Assembly (NCBI RefSeq): GCF_000278135.1
Contig: NZ_JH725024.1
Span: 199,434-263,433, forward strand
Reading direction: 5' to 3'
Source: Candidatus Bartonella washoeensis Sb944nv
GTDB taxonomy: Bacteria > Pseudomonadota > Alphaproteobacteria > Rhizobiales > Rhizobiaceae
DNA length: 64,000 bases
Part shown: positions 18,207 through 28,505 of the stretch, piece by piece
Position numbering within the stretch: position 1 is the stretch's first letter
How the letters are laid out: every line of letters starts with the position of its first letter
Notes under the pieces: model-generated
The model's database searches: none
Seen by the model: the letters and a program-made list of their open reading frames with translations, nothing else
What the model was told of the DNA's origin: nothing
Program-made: the position numbers and the translations under genes

Positions 18207-19067
18207 TCAAACACCACTAACAATCGTTGGGCCATACAGCCAATCGGAATCCCGCTCTGGGACGGCCAAAACATCAACTGGTTTATCAAGCCTTGGTAAA
18301 CTGTCTAATAAAGCCTTGGTATAGGGGTGACGCGCACGCGATAAATCACACGCAGGTAATTCTTCTAATACGCGACCAGCGTACATCACCAAAACACGAT
18401 CACAGAAATCAGCAATCATATTCAAATCATGACTAATAAAAATAAGTCCCGTTCCAGACTTCGTCACAAGCTCATCTAATACTGACAAAACTTGACTTCT
18501 CACAGTGACATCAAGTGCAGAAGTTGGTTCATCTGCAATAATCAAATCAGGCTTAGGGATAAGCATCATAGCAATCATCACCCGCTGTCCCATGCCACCC
18601 GATATTTCATGAGGAAAAAGACGCATAACATGCTCAGGATTGCGAATATGAACAGATTCTAACATGGAAATTGTTTTTTCCCACGCATCCATTTTTGAAA
18701 CACGATAATGAATACGATAAGCTTCCATGATCTGATCCCCAATTCGTACTAATGGATTAAGCGAATATTTAGGATCTTGCAAAATCATTGAAATACGTTT
18801 TCCCCTAATAGTACGCATCTGAGGTTCATTTGCAGCCAAAAGATCGATATCATCAAAACGCATTTTTTTGGCTTTAACGATTGCAGCCTTTGGACTTAGT
18901 TTTAACAGCGCACGTCCAGTCATCGATTTGCCAGACCCTGATTCCCCAACAATTCCAATTTTTTCCTTTCCCACAGAAAAGCTAACGCCGCGCACAACTT
19001 CTGAAATGCCGCGCATTGTCGGAAAAGAAATACGTAAATCTTCTATCTCTAATAATTTTTTATCCAT
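18207..19067 (-). CDS. dppD: Peptide ABC transporter ATPase, DppD/OppD type
   Basis: A 286-residue ABC ATPase with Walker A GESGSGKS, Q-loop MILQDPKYSLNP, signature ISGGMGQR, Walker B LIIADEPTSALD and switch His in SHDL. The C-terminal LSRARHPYTKALLDSLPRLD motif is typical of the DppD/OppD side of the heterodimer. The ATG at 19067 overlaps the end of dppC by eight bases, a sign of translational coupling; upstream in-frame codons read into dppC and are unlikely. Confidence 0.92.
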   Translation of the reverse strand: MDKKLLEIEDLRISFPTMRGISEVVRGVSFSVGKEKIGIVGESGSGKSMTGRALLKLSPKAAIVKAKKMRFDDIDLLAANEPQMRTIRGKRISMILQDPKYSLNPLVRIGDQIMEAYRIHYRVSKMDAWEKTISMLESVHIRNPEHVMRLFPHEISGGMGQRVMIAMMLIPKPDLIIADEPTSALDVTVRSQVLSVLDELVTKSGTGLIFISHDLNMIADFCDRVLVMYAGRVLEELPACDLSRARHPYTKALLDSLPRLDKPVDVLAVPERDSDWLYGPTIVSGV

Positions 19068-19989
19068 TACGTGGATCCAATATATCGCGAAACCCATCAC
19101 CTAAAAGGTTGAAGGCAAGACTTGTAAATAATATTGCACAACCTGGCATCGCCGCTAACCACCAACTTGTCATCATAAATTCACGACCTGTCGAAAGCAT
19201 TGCCCCCCATTCAGGGTTTGGAAGTTGAGCACCCAACCCTAAAAAACCAAGACCAGCAGCCGTTAAAATAATTCCAGACATATCTAATGTTAACCTTACA
19301 ACCACTGAAGGAATACACATCGGTGCGATATGAAACAGAATAATTCGCCAAGTAGAAGCACCTTGCAAACGAACTGCTGAGACATAATCAGATGACCGTA
19401 TAGTCAAAGTTTCAGCACGTGCCAAACGCGCTATCGGTGGCCACGCTGCGATTGAAATGGCAATTGCTGCATTTTCAATCCCTGGTCCTAAAGCTGCTGA
19501 AAAAGCAAGGGCTAAAATCAAACTTGGAAAAGCAAGAAAAACATCAACAACACGCATCAGAATAGTATCAATCCATCCGCCCATATAGCCAGCTACAGTG
19601 CCAACAACTAACCCTATTGGTCCGACAATAATTGTTGTGAGAAAAACAATATAGAGAGTAATACGTGCACCAAAAACTAAACGACTAAAAATGTCACGCC
19701 CCAATTCATCTGTTCCTAAATAATGCTGTATAGACGGCGGCTGCAATCGATGAACAAGGTCATTGCTAATAAAGTCATGGGTAGCAATCCAAGGAGCAAA
19801 AGCTGCACATAAAACAATAACAAAAATAATAATCAGACCAAATACAGCCGAAAAATTATGAGAAAATCTGATCGATGAATGATAAATTTTTTGTACATTC
19901 GCTTGCAGTATTGATCTTGGAACAGATTCAGTTAACCAATGTTTCAAAGAAAATGACGATTGCGACTTATGATGATTAATTATTGTCAT
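19060..19989 (-). CDS. dppC: Peptide ABC transporter permease, DppC/OppC type
   Basis: An inner-membrane permease of about 309 residues. An N-terminal tail precedes the first membrane span (VFGLIIIFVIVLCAAF) and the OppC-type motif HYLGTDELGRDIFSRL. The EAA cytoplasmic loop (VSAVRLQGASTWRIILFHI) contacts the ATPases. I use the ATG at 19989; a TTG two codons earlier overlaps the dppB stop and has AAGGA at close spacing, so it is a real alternative. Confidence 0.92.
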   Translation of the reverse strand: MTIINHHKSQSSFSLKHWLTESVPRSILQANVQKIYHSSIRFSHNFSAVFGLIIIFVIVLCAAFAPWIATHDFISNDLVHRLQPPSIQHYLGTDELGRDIFSRLVFGARITLYIVFLTTIIVGPIGLVVGTVAGYMGGWIDTILMRVVDVFLAFPSLILALAFSAALGPGIENAAIAISIAAWPPIARLARAETLTIRSSDYVSAVRLQGASTWRIILFHIAPMCIPSVVVRLTLDMSGIILTAAGLGFLGLGAQLPNPEWGAMLSTGREFMMTSWWLAAMPGCAILFTSLAFNLLGDGFRDILDPRNG

Positions 19990-19991
19990 AT

Positions 19992-21065
19992 TCAACGTGT
20001 CCTTGGATCAAAGATGCGATAAAGTAAATCAGAAAACAAATTAATAGCAACAAAAAGAAATCCTATAAGGAAAGTACATCCTACAACCGCATTCATATCT
20101 CCTGCCAAAAGTGCATTGGTCAAATAACGACCAAAGCCAGGCCAGGCAAAAACCGTTTCTGTCAAGACAGCGCCTTCTAATAAAAAAGCATAAGAAAGCG
20201 CGACCACAGTAATAATCTGAACAGCCGCATTACGAAAAGCATGCCCCCAAACCGTTCGCGCCCACGATAATCCCTTCACACGCGCGGTAATAATATATTC
20301 TTGATTAAGCTGTTCAATCATAAAACCACGTGTCATACGACTAATATAAGCCATAGCTCCGAAAGCTAAAATTAAAGCAGGCATAATAATATGGCTAAAA
20401 ACATTGCCAAAAGCTTCCCATTGTCCCTGCCAGAGAGTATCCCAGAGAAAAAATCCCGTTCTGGGTTCAAAAGAATATTCGTAAATAAAATCAATACGAC
20501 CTGGACCACCAATCCAGCCAAGTTTAGCATAAAATATTAATAATGCCATCAATCCAAGCCAAAAAGTCGGGGTTGAATAACTCAGTAGTGTAAAAACACG
20601 GACAAAATAATCAATCGGTGAATCACGATACATCGCTGCAAAAACCCCAAAGGGAATACCAAAACTTGTGCCAATCACAATAGCAACTGTTGCAAGCTCT
20701 AGCGTTGCAGGGAATACACGCATAATGTCTGTTAAAACAGGACGACCTGAAGTTAATGCATCCCCAAAATCAAACAAAAATACATTGTAAAGGTAATTCC
20801 AATATTGAACAATCAATGGTTTATCAAGACCTAACTTATAAAACATGGCATCATAAGCTTCTTGACTGATATTATCACCAAGAATAGCAAGAACCGGATC
20901 TAAAGGAAGCAAATGACCAATAAAAAAAGTGATAGTCACCAAACCAAGCAATGTGATAAAAATTGAAATGAGCAACTTCAATCCCTTTAAAAAAAAGTCC
21001 CATACAAACATTTCTTTCTGCTTTTGTGATGCTACTCTATTGGCTTCTGGAAATGATAAAGTCAT
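19992..21065 (-). CDS. dppB: Peptide ABC transporter permease, DppB/OppB type
   Basis: A 357-residue inner-membrane permease. The first membrane span (LISIFITLLGLVTITFFIG) is followed by a periplasmic segment HLLPLDPVLAILGD, and the EAA loop is ITARVKGLSWARTVWGHAFRNA. The C-terminus has ETVFAWPGFGRYLTNAL, a hallmark of DppB/OppB. It forms the translocation pore with DppC. An insertion around residues 185-215 (GGPGRIDFIYEYSFEPRTG) matches the nickel/peptide-type subgroup. Confidence 0.92.
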   Translation of the reverse strand: MTLSFPEANRVASQKQKEMFVWDFFLKGLKLLISIFITLLGLVTITFFIGHLLPLDPVLAILGDNISQEAYDAMFYKLGLDKPLIVQYWNYLYNVFLFDFGDALTSGRPVLTDIMRVFPATLELATVAIVIGTSFGIPFGVFAAMYRDSPIDYFVRVFTLLSYSTPTFWLGLMALLIFYAKLGWIGGPGRIDFIYEYSFEPRTGFFLWDTLWQGQWEAFGNVFSHIIMPALILAFGAMAYISRMTRGFMIEQLNQEYIITARVKGLSWARTVWGHAFRNAAVQIITVVALSYAFLLEGAVLTETVFAWPGFGRYLTNALLAGDMNAVVGCTFLIGFLFVAINLFSDLLYRIFDPRTR

Positions 21066-21158
21066 CTTGATAAGATCCTAAACATCTATAAAATATGAAT
21101 GTGGCGTTCCTTTCCGCCACACAATCAAAAAACTCAAATCACGCATCCCACATAATTT

Positions 21159-22796
21159 TTATTCATGTAACTGCGCATATTTTTCTGCATCATTGTAGTA
21201 AAGTCTAAAACTATTCCAAACCCAATTTTTGACTGCTGGTCCTATGCCAACGGTATAATACGTCTGAAATAAATAAACCATAGGGCCGTGCTCGAGCACA
21301 TAATGCTGTAAAGCACGATACTGTGTAATACGCTTATTTTGATCTTGCTCAAACAACGTATCCATCACCATTTTATTGACATTCTCATCATAATAACCAG
21401 CACGCCAAGCCAAATACATATTGTGCTTTTTTGTAAATGTTGGATCAGGATTAAAAACATGATTTAATGAAGCAGGATGCCCATCAGGATCAGCACTCCC
21501 CCACCCCATAATAGCAGTGTCATAATTTCCACCACGAACACGGCTCAATAATTGAGCTTGTGCCATCTTTTCAATTGTAAGCTCAATACCAATTTTGCGT
21601 GCATTTTCTTGAATAGACTGTGCTACAGATGACATATAGGTAAGGCTCCCAACCAAAAGATTGGCCTTAAAACCATTAGGATAACCAGCTTCACTTATTA
21701 ATTGCTTTGCCTTTTCTAAATTTAATTTAAACGGTAATCCCTCTTTTTCATCTAAAGCCCCCGGAATACCTAATGGCATATAACTTGCACGTGGAATTGC
21801 AATACCTTTTAAAACAGTTTTTCCAAGGTTATCGTAATCAATCAAATAACGAAGTGCTAACCTTACTTTTTCGTTAGCAAAAATCGCGTTTTTATTGTTC
21901 AACGATAAATAAATGGACTGCGGTCGTAAAACACGGCTAATTTTGATCGGTCCCCCTTTTTTTTCAATATCTAAGATATCCTCTGAAGAGAGATCACGCG
22001 CTATATCTACATCACCTTTTTCCAAAAGAAGTCTCTGGCTTGCTGATTCAGCGACATGCTGCACAACAATCTTTTTAATTTTGGGTACATCATCTCCCCA
22101 GTAATGTTGTGTAGCTTGTAATACAACTTTCTCCCCCGGGGTCCAACGCACCAACTTATAAGGACCAACACAAGCAGAATGCGTGGCTAAATATTTGTTG
22201 CCCATATCACCATCAACACTTTTCGCTTCAAGTGTTTGTCGATCAAGCAAAGCAGAAGCATAGGACTGCCCAATTACAGTCAATACAAGTTGGATAGGAT
22301 AAGGTTTGTCCAATTTCAGTTGTAAAGTTTTATTGTCAAGGGCCTGAATATCTTGTTCAACATTGTTTTTAGTAAATCCATAATTTATCAAAGATTGGGC
22401 ATAACCCAAACCTAATTTAACAATCCGTTGCATTGACCACGCGAGATCTTGCGCAGTCGCCTTCCTTCCATCATCAAACTTTAAATCATCACGGAGATGA
22501 AAAACTATTCTTTTTCCACCATCTAAAACATCCCAAGACTGAGCCATGGCAGGACGAACTTTCTTAGGATCATTACGATCGTACTGTACTAACGCACTGC
22601 AAATATTCGTCAACAACTCACTCGTGACAACCTCAACCGATTGTGCTGGATCAAAACTGCTAATTGAATCAATATTCCACGCCATCACCAATGTATCTTT
22701 GGATGATGCACTTAGTGCTAGTGATATGGAGGCATTTAAATACCCAATTACCACTAATAAAATACAAAAGCTCTTCAATATTCCTTTTCTTTTCAT
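21159..22796 (-). CDS. dppA: Peptide ABC transporter substrate-binding protein (operon member)
   Basis: A 545-residue periplasmic binding protein of the SBP_bac_5 family with an N-terminal signal peptide (LKSFCILLVVIGYLNASISLA). Family marks include DTLVMAWNIDSISSFDPAQ near the mature N-terminus and VFHLRDDLKFDDGRKATAQD. It is first in a five-gene operon with both permeases and both ATPases, so it likely delivers their substrate, probably peptides. It is clearly related to, but more divergent than, the two near-twin binding proteins at 23.2-24.8 and 28.5-30.1 kb. Confidence 0.92.
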   Translation of the reverse strand: MKRKGILKSFCILLVVIGYLNASISLALSASSKDTLVMAWNIDSISSFDPAQSVEVVTSELLTNICSALVQYDRNDPKKVRPAMAQSWDVLDGGKRIVFHLRDDLKFDDGRKATAQDLAWSMQRIVKLGLGYAQSLINYGFTKNNVEQDIQALDNKTLQLKLDKPYPIQLVLTVIGQSYASALLDRQTLEAKSVDGDMGNKYLATHSACVGPYKLVRWTPGEKVVLQATQHYWGDDVPKIKKIVVQHVAESASQRLLLEKGDVDIARDLSSEDILDIEKKGGPIKISRVLRPQSIYLSLNNKNAIFANEKVRLALRYLIDYDNLGKTVLKGIAIPRASYMPLGIPGALDEKEGLPFKLNLEKAKQLISEAGYPNGFKANLLVGSLTYMSSVAQSIQENARKIGIELTIEKMAQAQLLSRVRGGNYDTAIMGWGSADPDGHPASLNHVFNPDPTFTKKHNMYLAWRAGYYDENVNKMVMDTLFEQDQNKRITQYRALQHYVLEHGPMVYLFQTYYTVGIGPAVKNWVWNSFRLYYNDAEKYAQLHE

Positions 22797-23183
22797 TTTA
22801 TTCCTTCCTTTTGCGTTTTATTTTTTCTTGTACACACGAAAGCAATTCTGATTTATTTATTTTATCTCTCAAAAGCACAGCACAACACACAATCCATTCT
22901 CTCTAACTTTCATTAAGCTAGATACTCAAACGCTAAGCTATATAACTGAGACGTATACCACCGACACTATAATGAACAGATATCTTCAGAAACATTATCT
23001 CTATGCTGATCAATATTGATCTCTCCACACCTATAAACCGCACTTTCACTATATTTATAGCAAATCCCCCCCGCAATTTTATACCCTAAATGGCTTTAAA
23101 ACCACTTTTATGCAGGGGGATATTTTTCATCATTTACATCATGAACATGCTCTTTTTATATTTTACAACACTTAAATACGTGC
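22797..23183. other. Intergenic region with palindromes
   Basis: About 390 bases between two binding-protein genes on the same strand. It has a perfect 14-base palindrome GATCAATATTGATC (23008-23021) and a wide inverted repeat (23064-23075 with 23111-23121). No ORF of note. Confidence 0.5.
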
Positions 23184-24809
23184 TTATTTTTCAATCGCAC
23201 TGTAAAAAATACGTGGTGCACTATTCCAAACCCATTTTTTAATATCAGGTGTCATCGCTACAACACTATATTTCTGAAAAATGAAAGCATAAGGTCCTTT
23301 TTGCATAAGCTCACGTTGCAAATCAGCATATATTTTTGCCCGTTTCTGCGGATCTTTTTGAAACAATGCATCCTCAACCTTTTGATTCATCTTTTCATCC
23401 AAATATCCATGCTGCCAACTTGGATAGGCTGTATTTTTAGCCTCAAACCGATTATCAGGGTTGTAAATCAGACGTGAAGCCATTGTGTGGGGATCCGCAG
23501 AATCATTATTCCATCCTATAAAAGTCGTATCAAAAGCACGTGCGTAAACTTTTGAAAACAACTGCGTACCCGCTAAACGTTCAATTTTTAGGTGCACTCC
23601 CACTTTTTCTGCATTATCTTGGATACTTTGAGCAATGGACAATGCATAAGGAGATGTCCCCACCAAAAAATTTACCTCAAAACCATCTGGATAACCTGCT
23701 TCCGTTAAAAGCTGTTTGGCTTTTTGCAGATCAAGTTTAAAAGGTTGCCCTTCTTTTTCATCCAAAGCACCAAGATTCCCAAGAGGAATAAAGCTTGCAC
23801 GTGGAATACCTACACCTTTAAGAAAGGTCTTCCCAAGTCCTTCATAATCAATAAGATAACGCATTGCCAAACGTACTTTTTCATTGGCAAAAATTGGATT
23901 TGTTGTATTGAATCCCCAATACATCATGGAAGGCTCCAACACCTCTTCAATCTTAATATCTGTTTTTTCTCGCAGATCTGCCAAATCCTCTGGTGTCAAA
24001 TTACGTGCAACATCAACATCGTGTTTTTGCAACAGTAAACGTTGCGTTCCTGGCTCGGCAACATGGCGAATTAAAATCTTCTTCAACTTAGGTGCTTCCC
24101 CCCAATAGTTGGAACTTGCACGCAATAAAAGAGCTTCTCCAGGACGCCAGCTACTTAACTGATAAGGACCAACACAAGCAGCATGACTGGCCAAATACCG
24201 GTTTCCCATATCACCATCTTGTTCGTGTTTCATAATCGTTTCACGATCAAGCAAAGCAGTAGCACGACTAGAAACAATATTGTTAAGAATAAGCTCTGCT
24301 GGATAAGGCTTATCAAATTTCATCACCACCGTCTTCTCATCTGGCGCTTGAAGAGCATCATCAACATTTTGTTCAGTGATACCATATTCATTAAATATTG
24401 CCGCGTTGCCCATCTTTAGTTTAACAATCCGTTTCATACCCCAAACAACATCATTGGCATGAGCAGATCGACCGTCATTAAACTTCAAATCATCACGCAA
24501 ATGAAAAGTAATCACCGTACTCTGATCACCACCTGAAACATCCCAACTCTTTGCCAAAGAGGGAACCATTTTAGCTGGATCATCTGTAGCTGCACTAACC
24601 AAATTATCACAAACATTATCAATAACTTCAGTTCCATAAACGTCATTGAGTTGTGCAGGGTCAAATGTACTGATTGCATCGAGATTCCAAGCCATCACAA
24701 GGGTATCGACAGGTGTTTTTGCTGAAACTTGTTGCACAAACATCCCTAGTGCAATAACAGCAGAAATAAAAGAACTGCTGCTTTTTAATATTTTTCTTTT
24801 TAAGTCCAT
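23184..24809 (-). CDS. Peptide ABC substrate-binding protein, paralogue 1
   Basis: A 541-residue SBP_bac_5 protein with a signal peptide (SFISAVIALGMFVQQVSA, cut after residue 30) and mature start KTPVDTLVMAWNLDAISTFDPAQ. It lies upstream of the dpp operon but 390 bases away, so it may be transcribed separately or feed the same transporter. It is a close twin of the protein at 28506-30137: residues 188-279 look identical, while residues 55-80, 150-187 and parts of 275-440 differ. Ligand unknown; peptide is the default for the family. Confidence 0.9.
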   Translation of the reverse strand: MDLKRKILKSSSSFISAVIALGMFVQQVSAKTPVDTLVMAWNLDAISTFDPAQLNDVYGTEVIDNVCDNLVSAATDDPAKMVPSLAKSWDVSGGDQSTVITFHLRDDLKFNDGRSAHANDVVWGMKRIVKLKMGNAAIFNEYGITEQNVDDALQAPDEKTVVMKFDKPYPAELILNNIVSSRATALLDRETIMKHEQDGDMGNRYLASHAACVGPYQLSSWRPGEALLLRASSNYWGEAPKLKKILIRHVAEPGTQRLLLQKHDVDVARNLTPEDLADLREKTDIKIEEVLEPSMMYWGFNTTNPIFANEKVRLAMRYLIDYEGLGKTFLKGVGIPRASFIPLGNLGALDEKEGQPFKLDLQKAKQLLTEAGYPDGFEVNFLVGTSPYALSIAQSIQDNAEKVGVHLKIERLAGTQLFSKVYARAFDTTFIGWNNDSADPHTMASRLIYNPDNRFEAKNTAYPSWQHGYLDEKMNQKVEDALFQKDPQKRAKIYADLQRELMQKGPYAFIFQKYSVVAMTPDIKKWVWNSAPRIFYSAIEK

Positions 24810-26241
24810 AAAATTTTCCTTTTAAGTTATTATATCGATTAATTATTTTAAAATAATACGATAAACTTATAATAACGAAAACTGAACAAAAATGTTTTGA
24901 CCACCTATATAAAATCATTCACTTTTGAAGTCATTGGCTCAAGTTGCAATAAAACCATAAAAAACATGCAACGCACCTTCACTCAGCCAGTATCATATCC
25001 GCATTATAATGCCTTTTTGCCCTCCACAATAAGCTACTTCTTATCCTCAAACCACTCCTAAGTTGTAAGTCATATAGAAAGCCATTGCACAGAGATTCAT
25101 AAATTCACCATTCCATTCCCTTAAACTGTATCAAAAAATAATAATGTGCAAACTTTAAAAAAATAATTGTACCTCTCAGACAATCAGTTTCAAGGAGCAC
25201 GCTTATCTTTAGCGTATTATTAAGACTGAACTAAACGAGTCGAAAAACACAAAAAATCAACACTGCTGCAACTTTGCCCCTGTAAAAAGCTCTTTAAGCT
25301 TTTGAATGCTAAGAATAAAAAGAAATCTTTCTTTGTTATGTACAATAGAAAACGATTCGACAAATATACAACTGCGATGAGAAATATTTCCTTTAAACTT
25401 CATCTTTCTAAGAAGATCATCGCCAATGAGAAAATGCATAATAAAAAAAACTTTTTCATGAGTAAAAACAAAATTCACCATACTCACCCCCCCAAAAAAG
25501 ACATGACTTCTATAAATTCTTTCCAATCTTGATGTTCACCATTGCTTCGCACATACACAAACTCGATACCAAATCACAAACCACACCAATTATATTTTCT
25601 AACGGAAAATTCCGGGGATTCAACTAAGCAATGGAGTGGATATAACCTGCCTGAGCTTAAAAATCTTCCCAAAAACTGAAGCCCACACAGCAAAATCGCT
25701 TCCCAAAAAAGAAAGCTATCAGATAACAAAGTATAACACAAGCAGACTAAGTGATTTACATCAATTTTCCATAGCACTATTTTTCTGTATTACATGCACA
25801 AGCATTTGATAATAGGATACGATACAAATATTGCTAATGACTCTATATTCAGTAAAATTTAACAAACATATTTCGTTAAATTCCAAAAAACAGAACAATA
25901 CATCATAGCTCTACGCTGATAAAACTGAAAACGACTCAGCTTCTATCAAAAACCATGAATAAAATGTCAATCATTTGTCTTATTAAACATTGTATAAATA
26001 CAACAGACAAATATTCCTCAAACCGATAGTAGTATAAACTGCATCCACGATGCTTCCAGAAATAAAAAATTTAAAAAAAACACTCCTGAAAAATCGCTAA
26101 CCGATCTTTTATCACCCTTTCTGAAATCACATCGCTGTAGCTGTTAAAACCAGTTCTACACCACACCCTCACCCCCAAAAGCGATTATCACGTGATAAGC
26201 AGCAGATTAAACTATCAAAAGACTAAAAGATCTTTGCAAAT
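24810..26241. other. 1.4-kb gene-poor tract
   Basis: No convincing gene between the binding protein and tag. The longest ORF (25257-25526, minus, 89 residues) matches nothing I know and may be chance or relic. A perfect 14-base palindrome TTATCACGTGATAA lies at 26185-26198, just past the tag stop. The duplication model proposed for this region predicts that the second copy of this tract was deleted. Confidence 0.5.
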
Positions 26242-26811
26242 TTATCGACAAAAACACCCTTCAAGATGGTCATTTACAATCCCTACTGCCTGCATAAAAG
26301 CATAACAAATTGTGGGACCAACAAATGTCCAACCACGTTTTTTTAAATCTGCCGAAAGACGAAGAGAAGCTGGTGTAACAGGATTGTTCTTGAATATTTG
26401 AAAATCTATCTTTTCATAACGCTCTGATTGTGGTGGCTGAAAAGACCAAAAATAGTCAGACAAACTGCCCCATTCTGCAATTATTTCACGTGCTTTGAAG
26501 GCATTATTAACCACTGATAGAATTTTCCCCTGATGACGAATAATGCCTTTATTAAGCATCAATATTTTGATCTTTTCTTCATCATAATAAGTAATTTTTT
26601 CGAAATCAAAATGATCAAAAGCTTGGCGAAAATGAGAGATTTTTTTTAAAATCGTTAACCAAGAAAGTCCTGCCTGAAAACCTTCAAGACAAATTTTTTC
26701 AAACAAACGGGAATCATCAAAAACAGGTTTTCCCCATTCGTTATCATGATAAGCACAATAAAGTTGGTCAGTTCCTGCCCATGAACAACGAACTTTTCCA
26801 TCCACTCCCAT
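26242..26811 (-). CDS. tag: DNA-3-methyladenine glycosylase I
   Basis: A 189-residue base-excision enzyme that removes 3-methyladenine. The zinc snap is complete: C9 and H22 at the N-terminus (same 13-residue spacing as E. coli C4/H17), and H182 and C186 at the C-terminus in DHLEGC. The YHDNEWG and GLSWLTILKK motifs are typical. I start at 26811 because AAGGA lies six bases upstream and the length then matches the family; the upstream ATG at 26868 would overlap xseA by 23 bases. Confidence 0.95.
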   Translation of the reverse strand: MGVDGKVRCSWAGTDQLYCAYHDNEWGKPVFDDSRLFEKICLEGFQAGLSWLTILKKISHFRQAFDHFDFEKITYYDEEKIKILMLNKGIIRHQGKILSVVNNAFKAREIIAEWGSLSDYFWSFQPPQSERYEKIDFQIFKNNPVTPASLRLSADLKKRGWTFVGPTICYAFMQAVGIVNDHLEGCFCR

Positions 26812-26845
26812 AAGGAGTCCTTCATCCAGCACTAAATTTATCGTA

Positions 26846-28276
26846 TCAAAAGAGCATTTCTTGATCATCTTGCTTAGACTTTACCCGTTTAGATTTTGAA
26901 GATCGATTGAGCACATGATCATGCGTTGAAACACTAATTTCACCATCAAAAAAGCGTAAATTCACTTGCCCTGATTCAGGGAACTGCACCAATCTTTTGA
27001 TAGGCTTATTCTCTTGCCCCAAAGCCAAAACAAAGCCGCGCTCCAAAATATTCTGATACGAAGTACTCCTTAAAAGCCTGAAAGCTACCTCTATCTGAGC
27101 ACGTTGTTTTTCAACATTGCGCACAAAAGCACGGTGGAGGCGTGCAGTATATTCCTTCATATTGTGTTGTGCTTTTTCAGTATTGAGCAAACGCGGTGAA
27201 AGACGTATACTAAGTGCATAAAAAGAAAAACGTTTTTTATCATAACTTACACAAAGAGCACGCTGCAACCGACTTGAAATTTCATCAAAACTTCGCCGAG
27301 GTAAAGCAAAAATTTGATCGGCAGTTGGAAGAGCTCGCAGAGTAGCACGCAATTTTTGTCGATGAAAATCAAAATAACGCGCTAATCCGGTGCGCAAACG
27401 CGCACCAAGCGATGCCACTTGCACTTCGAGATCAAGCTTAACGGGAACAGCCATTTCTGCTGCTCCTGTAGGAGTTGGAGCGCGCCAATCAGCGACATAA
27501 TCAATCAAGGTCCAATCCGTTTCATGCCCAACAGCAGAAATAACAGGAAGAGCAGATGCATAAACAGCACGCACAACGGCTTCGTCATTAAATCCCCACA
27601 AATCTTCTAAACTTCCCCCTCCTCGTGCAACAATAATAAGATCAGGCTTTGGAATAAGTCCCCCTAAGGGCAACGCATTAAAACCTTCAAGAGCCGCAGC
27701 AACTTCCCGACCACTTGTTTCCCCCTGAACCCGTACAGGCCAAACCAAAATATGCAAAGGAAAACGATCCGATATACGGTGAATAATATCGCGGATAACA
27801 GCACCTGTTGGTGATGTTATAACGCCTATAATTTGTGGCATATAAGGCAACGGTTTCTTTTTAGCTTCGTCAAACAAGCCTTCATCCGCAAGCTTCTTCT
27901 TGCGGTTTTCTAGAAGTGTCATCAAAGCGCCAACCCCTGTTGGTTCAAGAGCCTCAATAACAATTTGATATTTTGATGACCCCAGATAAGTTGTAAGCTT
28001 GCCTACAGCAATCACTTCCATCCCTTCTTCAGGAGGAAATTTGAGCTTTTCCATAACTCCGCGCCAAATAACAGCCTCCAAGCGCGCCCTATCATCTTTT
28101 AAAGCAAAGTAAGCATGCCCCGAAGCATGAGCACCACGATACCCCGATATCTCCCCACGCACCCGCACATAAGCAAACTTCTCTTCAACAACACGCTTTA
28201 AAGCCCCAGCTATCTCGGAAACACTAAATTCTGCTACATTCGTCGCACCTGTTTTTTCACTAAAAAAATTTACCAT
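26846..28276 (-). CDS. xseA: Exodeoxyribonuclease VII large subunit
   Basis: A 476-residue protein. The N-terminal OB-fold domain runs from [21 protein letters not shown] through [10 protein letters not shown]. The central nuclease domain has [30 protein letters not shown] and [15 protein letters not shown] long coiled-coil region and a short C-terminal tail follow. It degrades single-stranded DNA together with XseB, which is not in this window. It is followed closely by tag. A broken copy of its 5' half is at 30186-30832. Confidence 0.96.
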   Translation of the reverse strand: MVNFFSEKTGATNVAEFSVSEIAGALKRVVEEKFAYVRVRGEISGYRGAHASGHAYFALKDDRARLEAVIWRGVMEKLKFPPEEGMEVIAVGKLTTYLGSSKYQIVIEALEPTGVGALMTLLENRKKKLADEGLFDEAKKKPLPYMPQIIGVITSPTGAVIRDIIHRISDRFPLHILVWPVRVQGETSGREVAAALEGFNALPLGGLIPKPDLIIVARGGGSLEDLWGFNDEAVVRAVYASALPVISAVGHETDWTLIDYVADWRAPTPTGAAEMAVPVKLDLEVQVASLGARLRTGLARYFDFHRQKLRATLRALPTADQIFALPRRSFDEISSRLQRALCVSYDKKRFSFYALSIRLSPRLLNTEKAQHNMKEYTARLHRAFVRNVEKQRAQIEVAFRLLRSTSYQNILERGFVLALGQENKPIKRLVQFPESGQVNLRFFDGEISVSTHDHVLNRSSKSKRVKSKQDDQEMLF

Positions 28277-28505
28277 TTTTTAATTCACGAAAGTTGAAAT
28301 GTTTAATCTTGACATCTACACAAACACACCTTTAATGAGAATGAAATCTCTCTCTAAAAGAGAATGTCTTGAAATTACATTCTATACACAACATATAAAT
28401 CCGTTGCAGACGAACTTCAACGTTTTGCAAAATTCTTAAATCATATACAAAACGTCGAAGATATCACGATCTCACTTTTGTTGTATTTTACACACTTAAA
28501 TTCGC

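Noticed and set aside
25257..25526. 89-residue minus-strand ORF as a gene
   Set aside because: No family, no good ribosome binding site, and located in a decayed tract.
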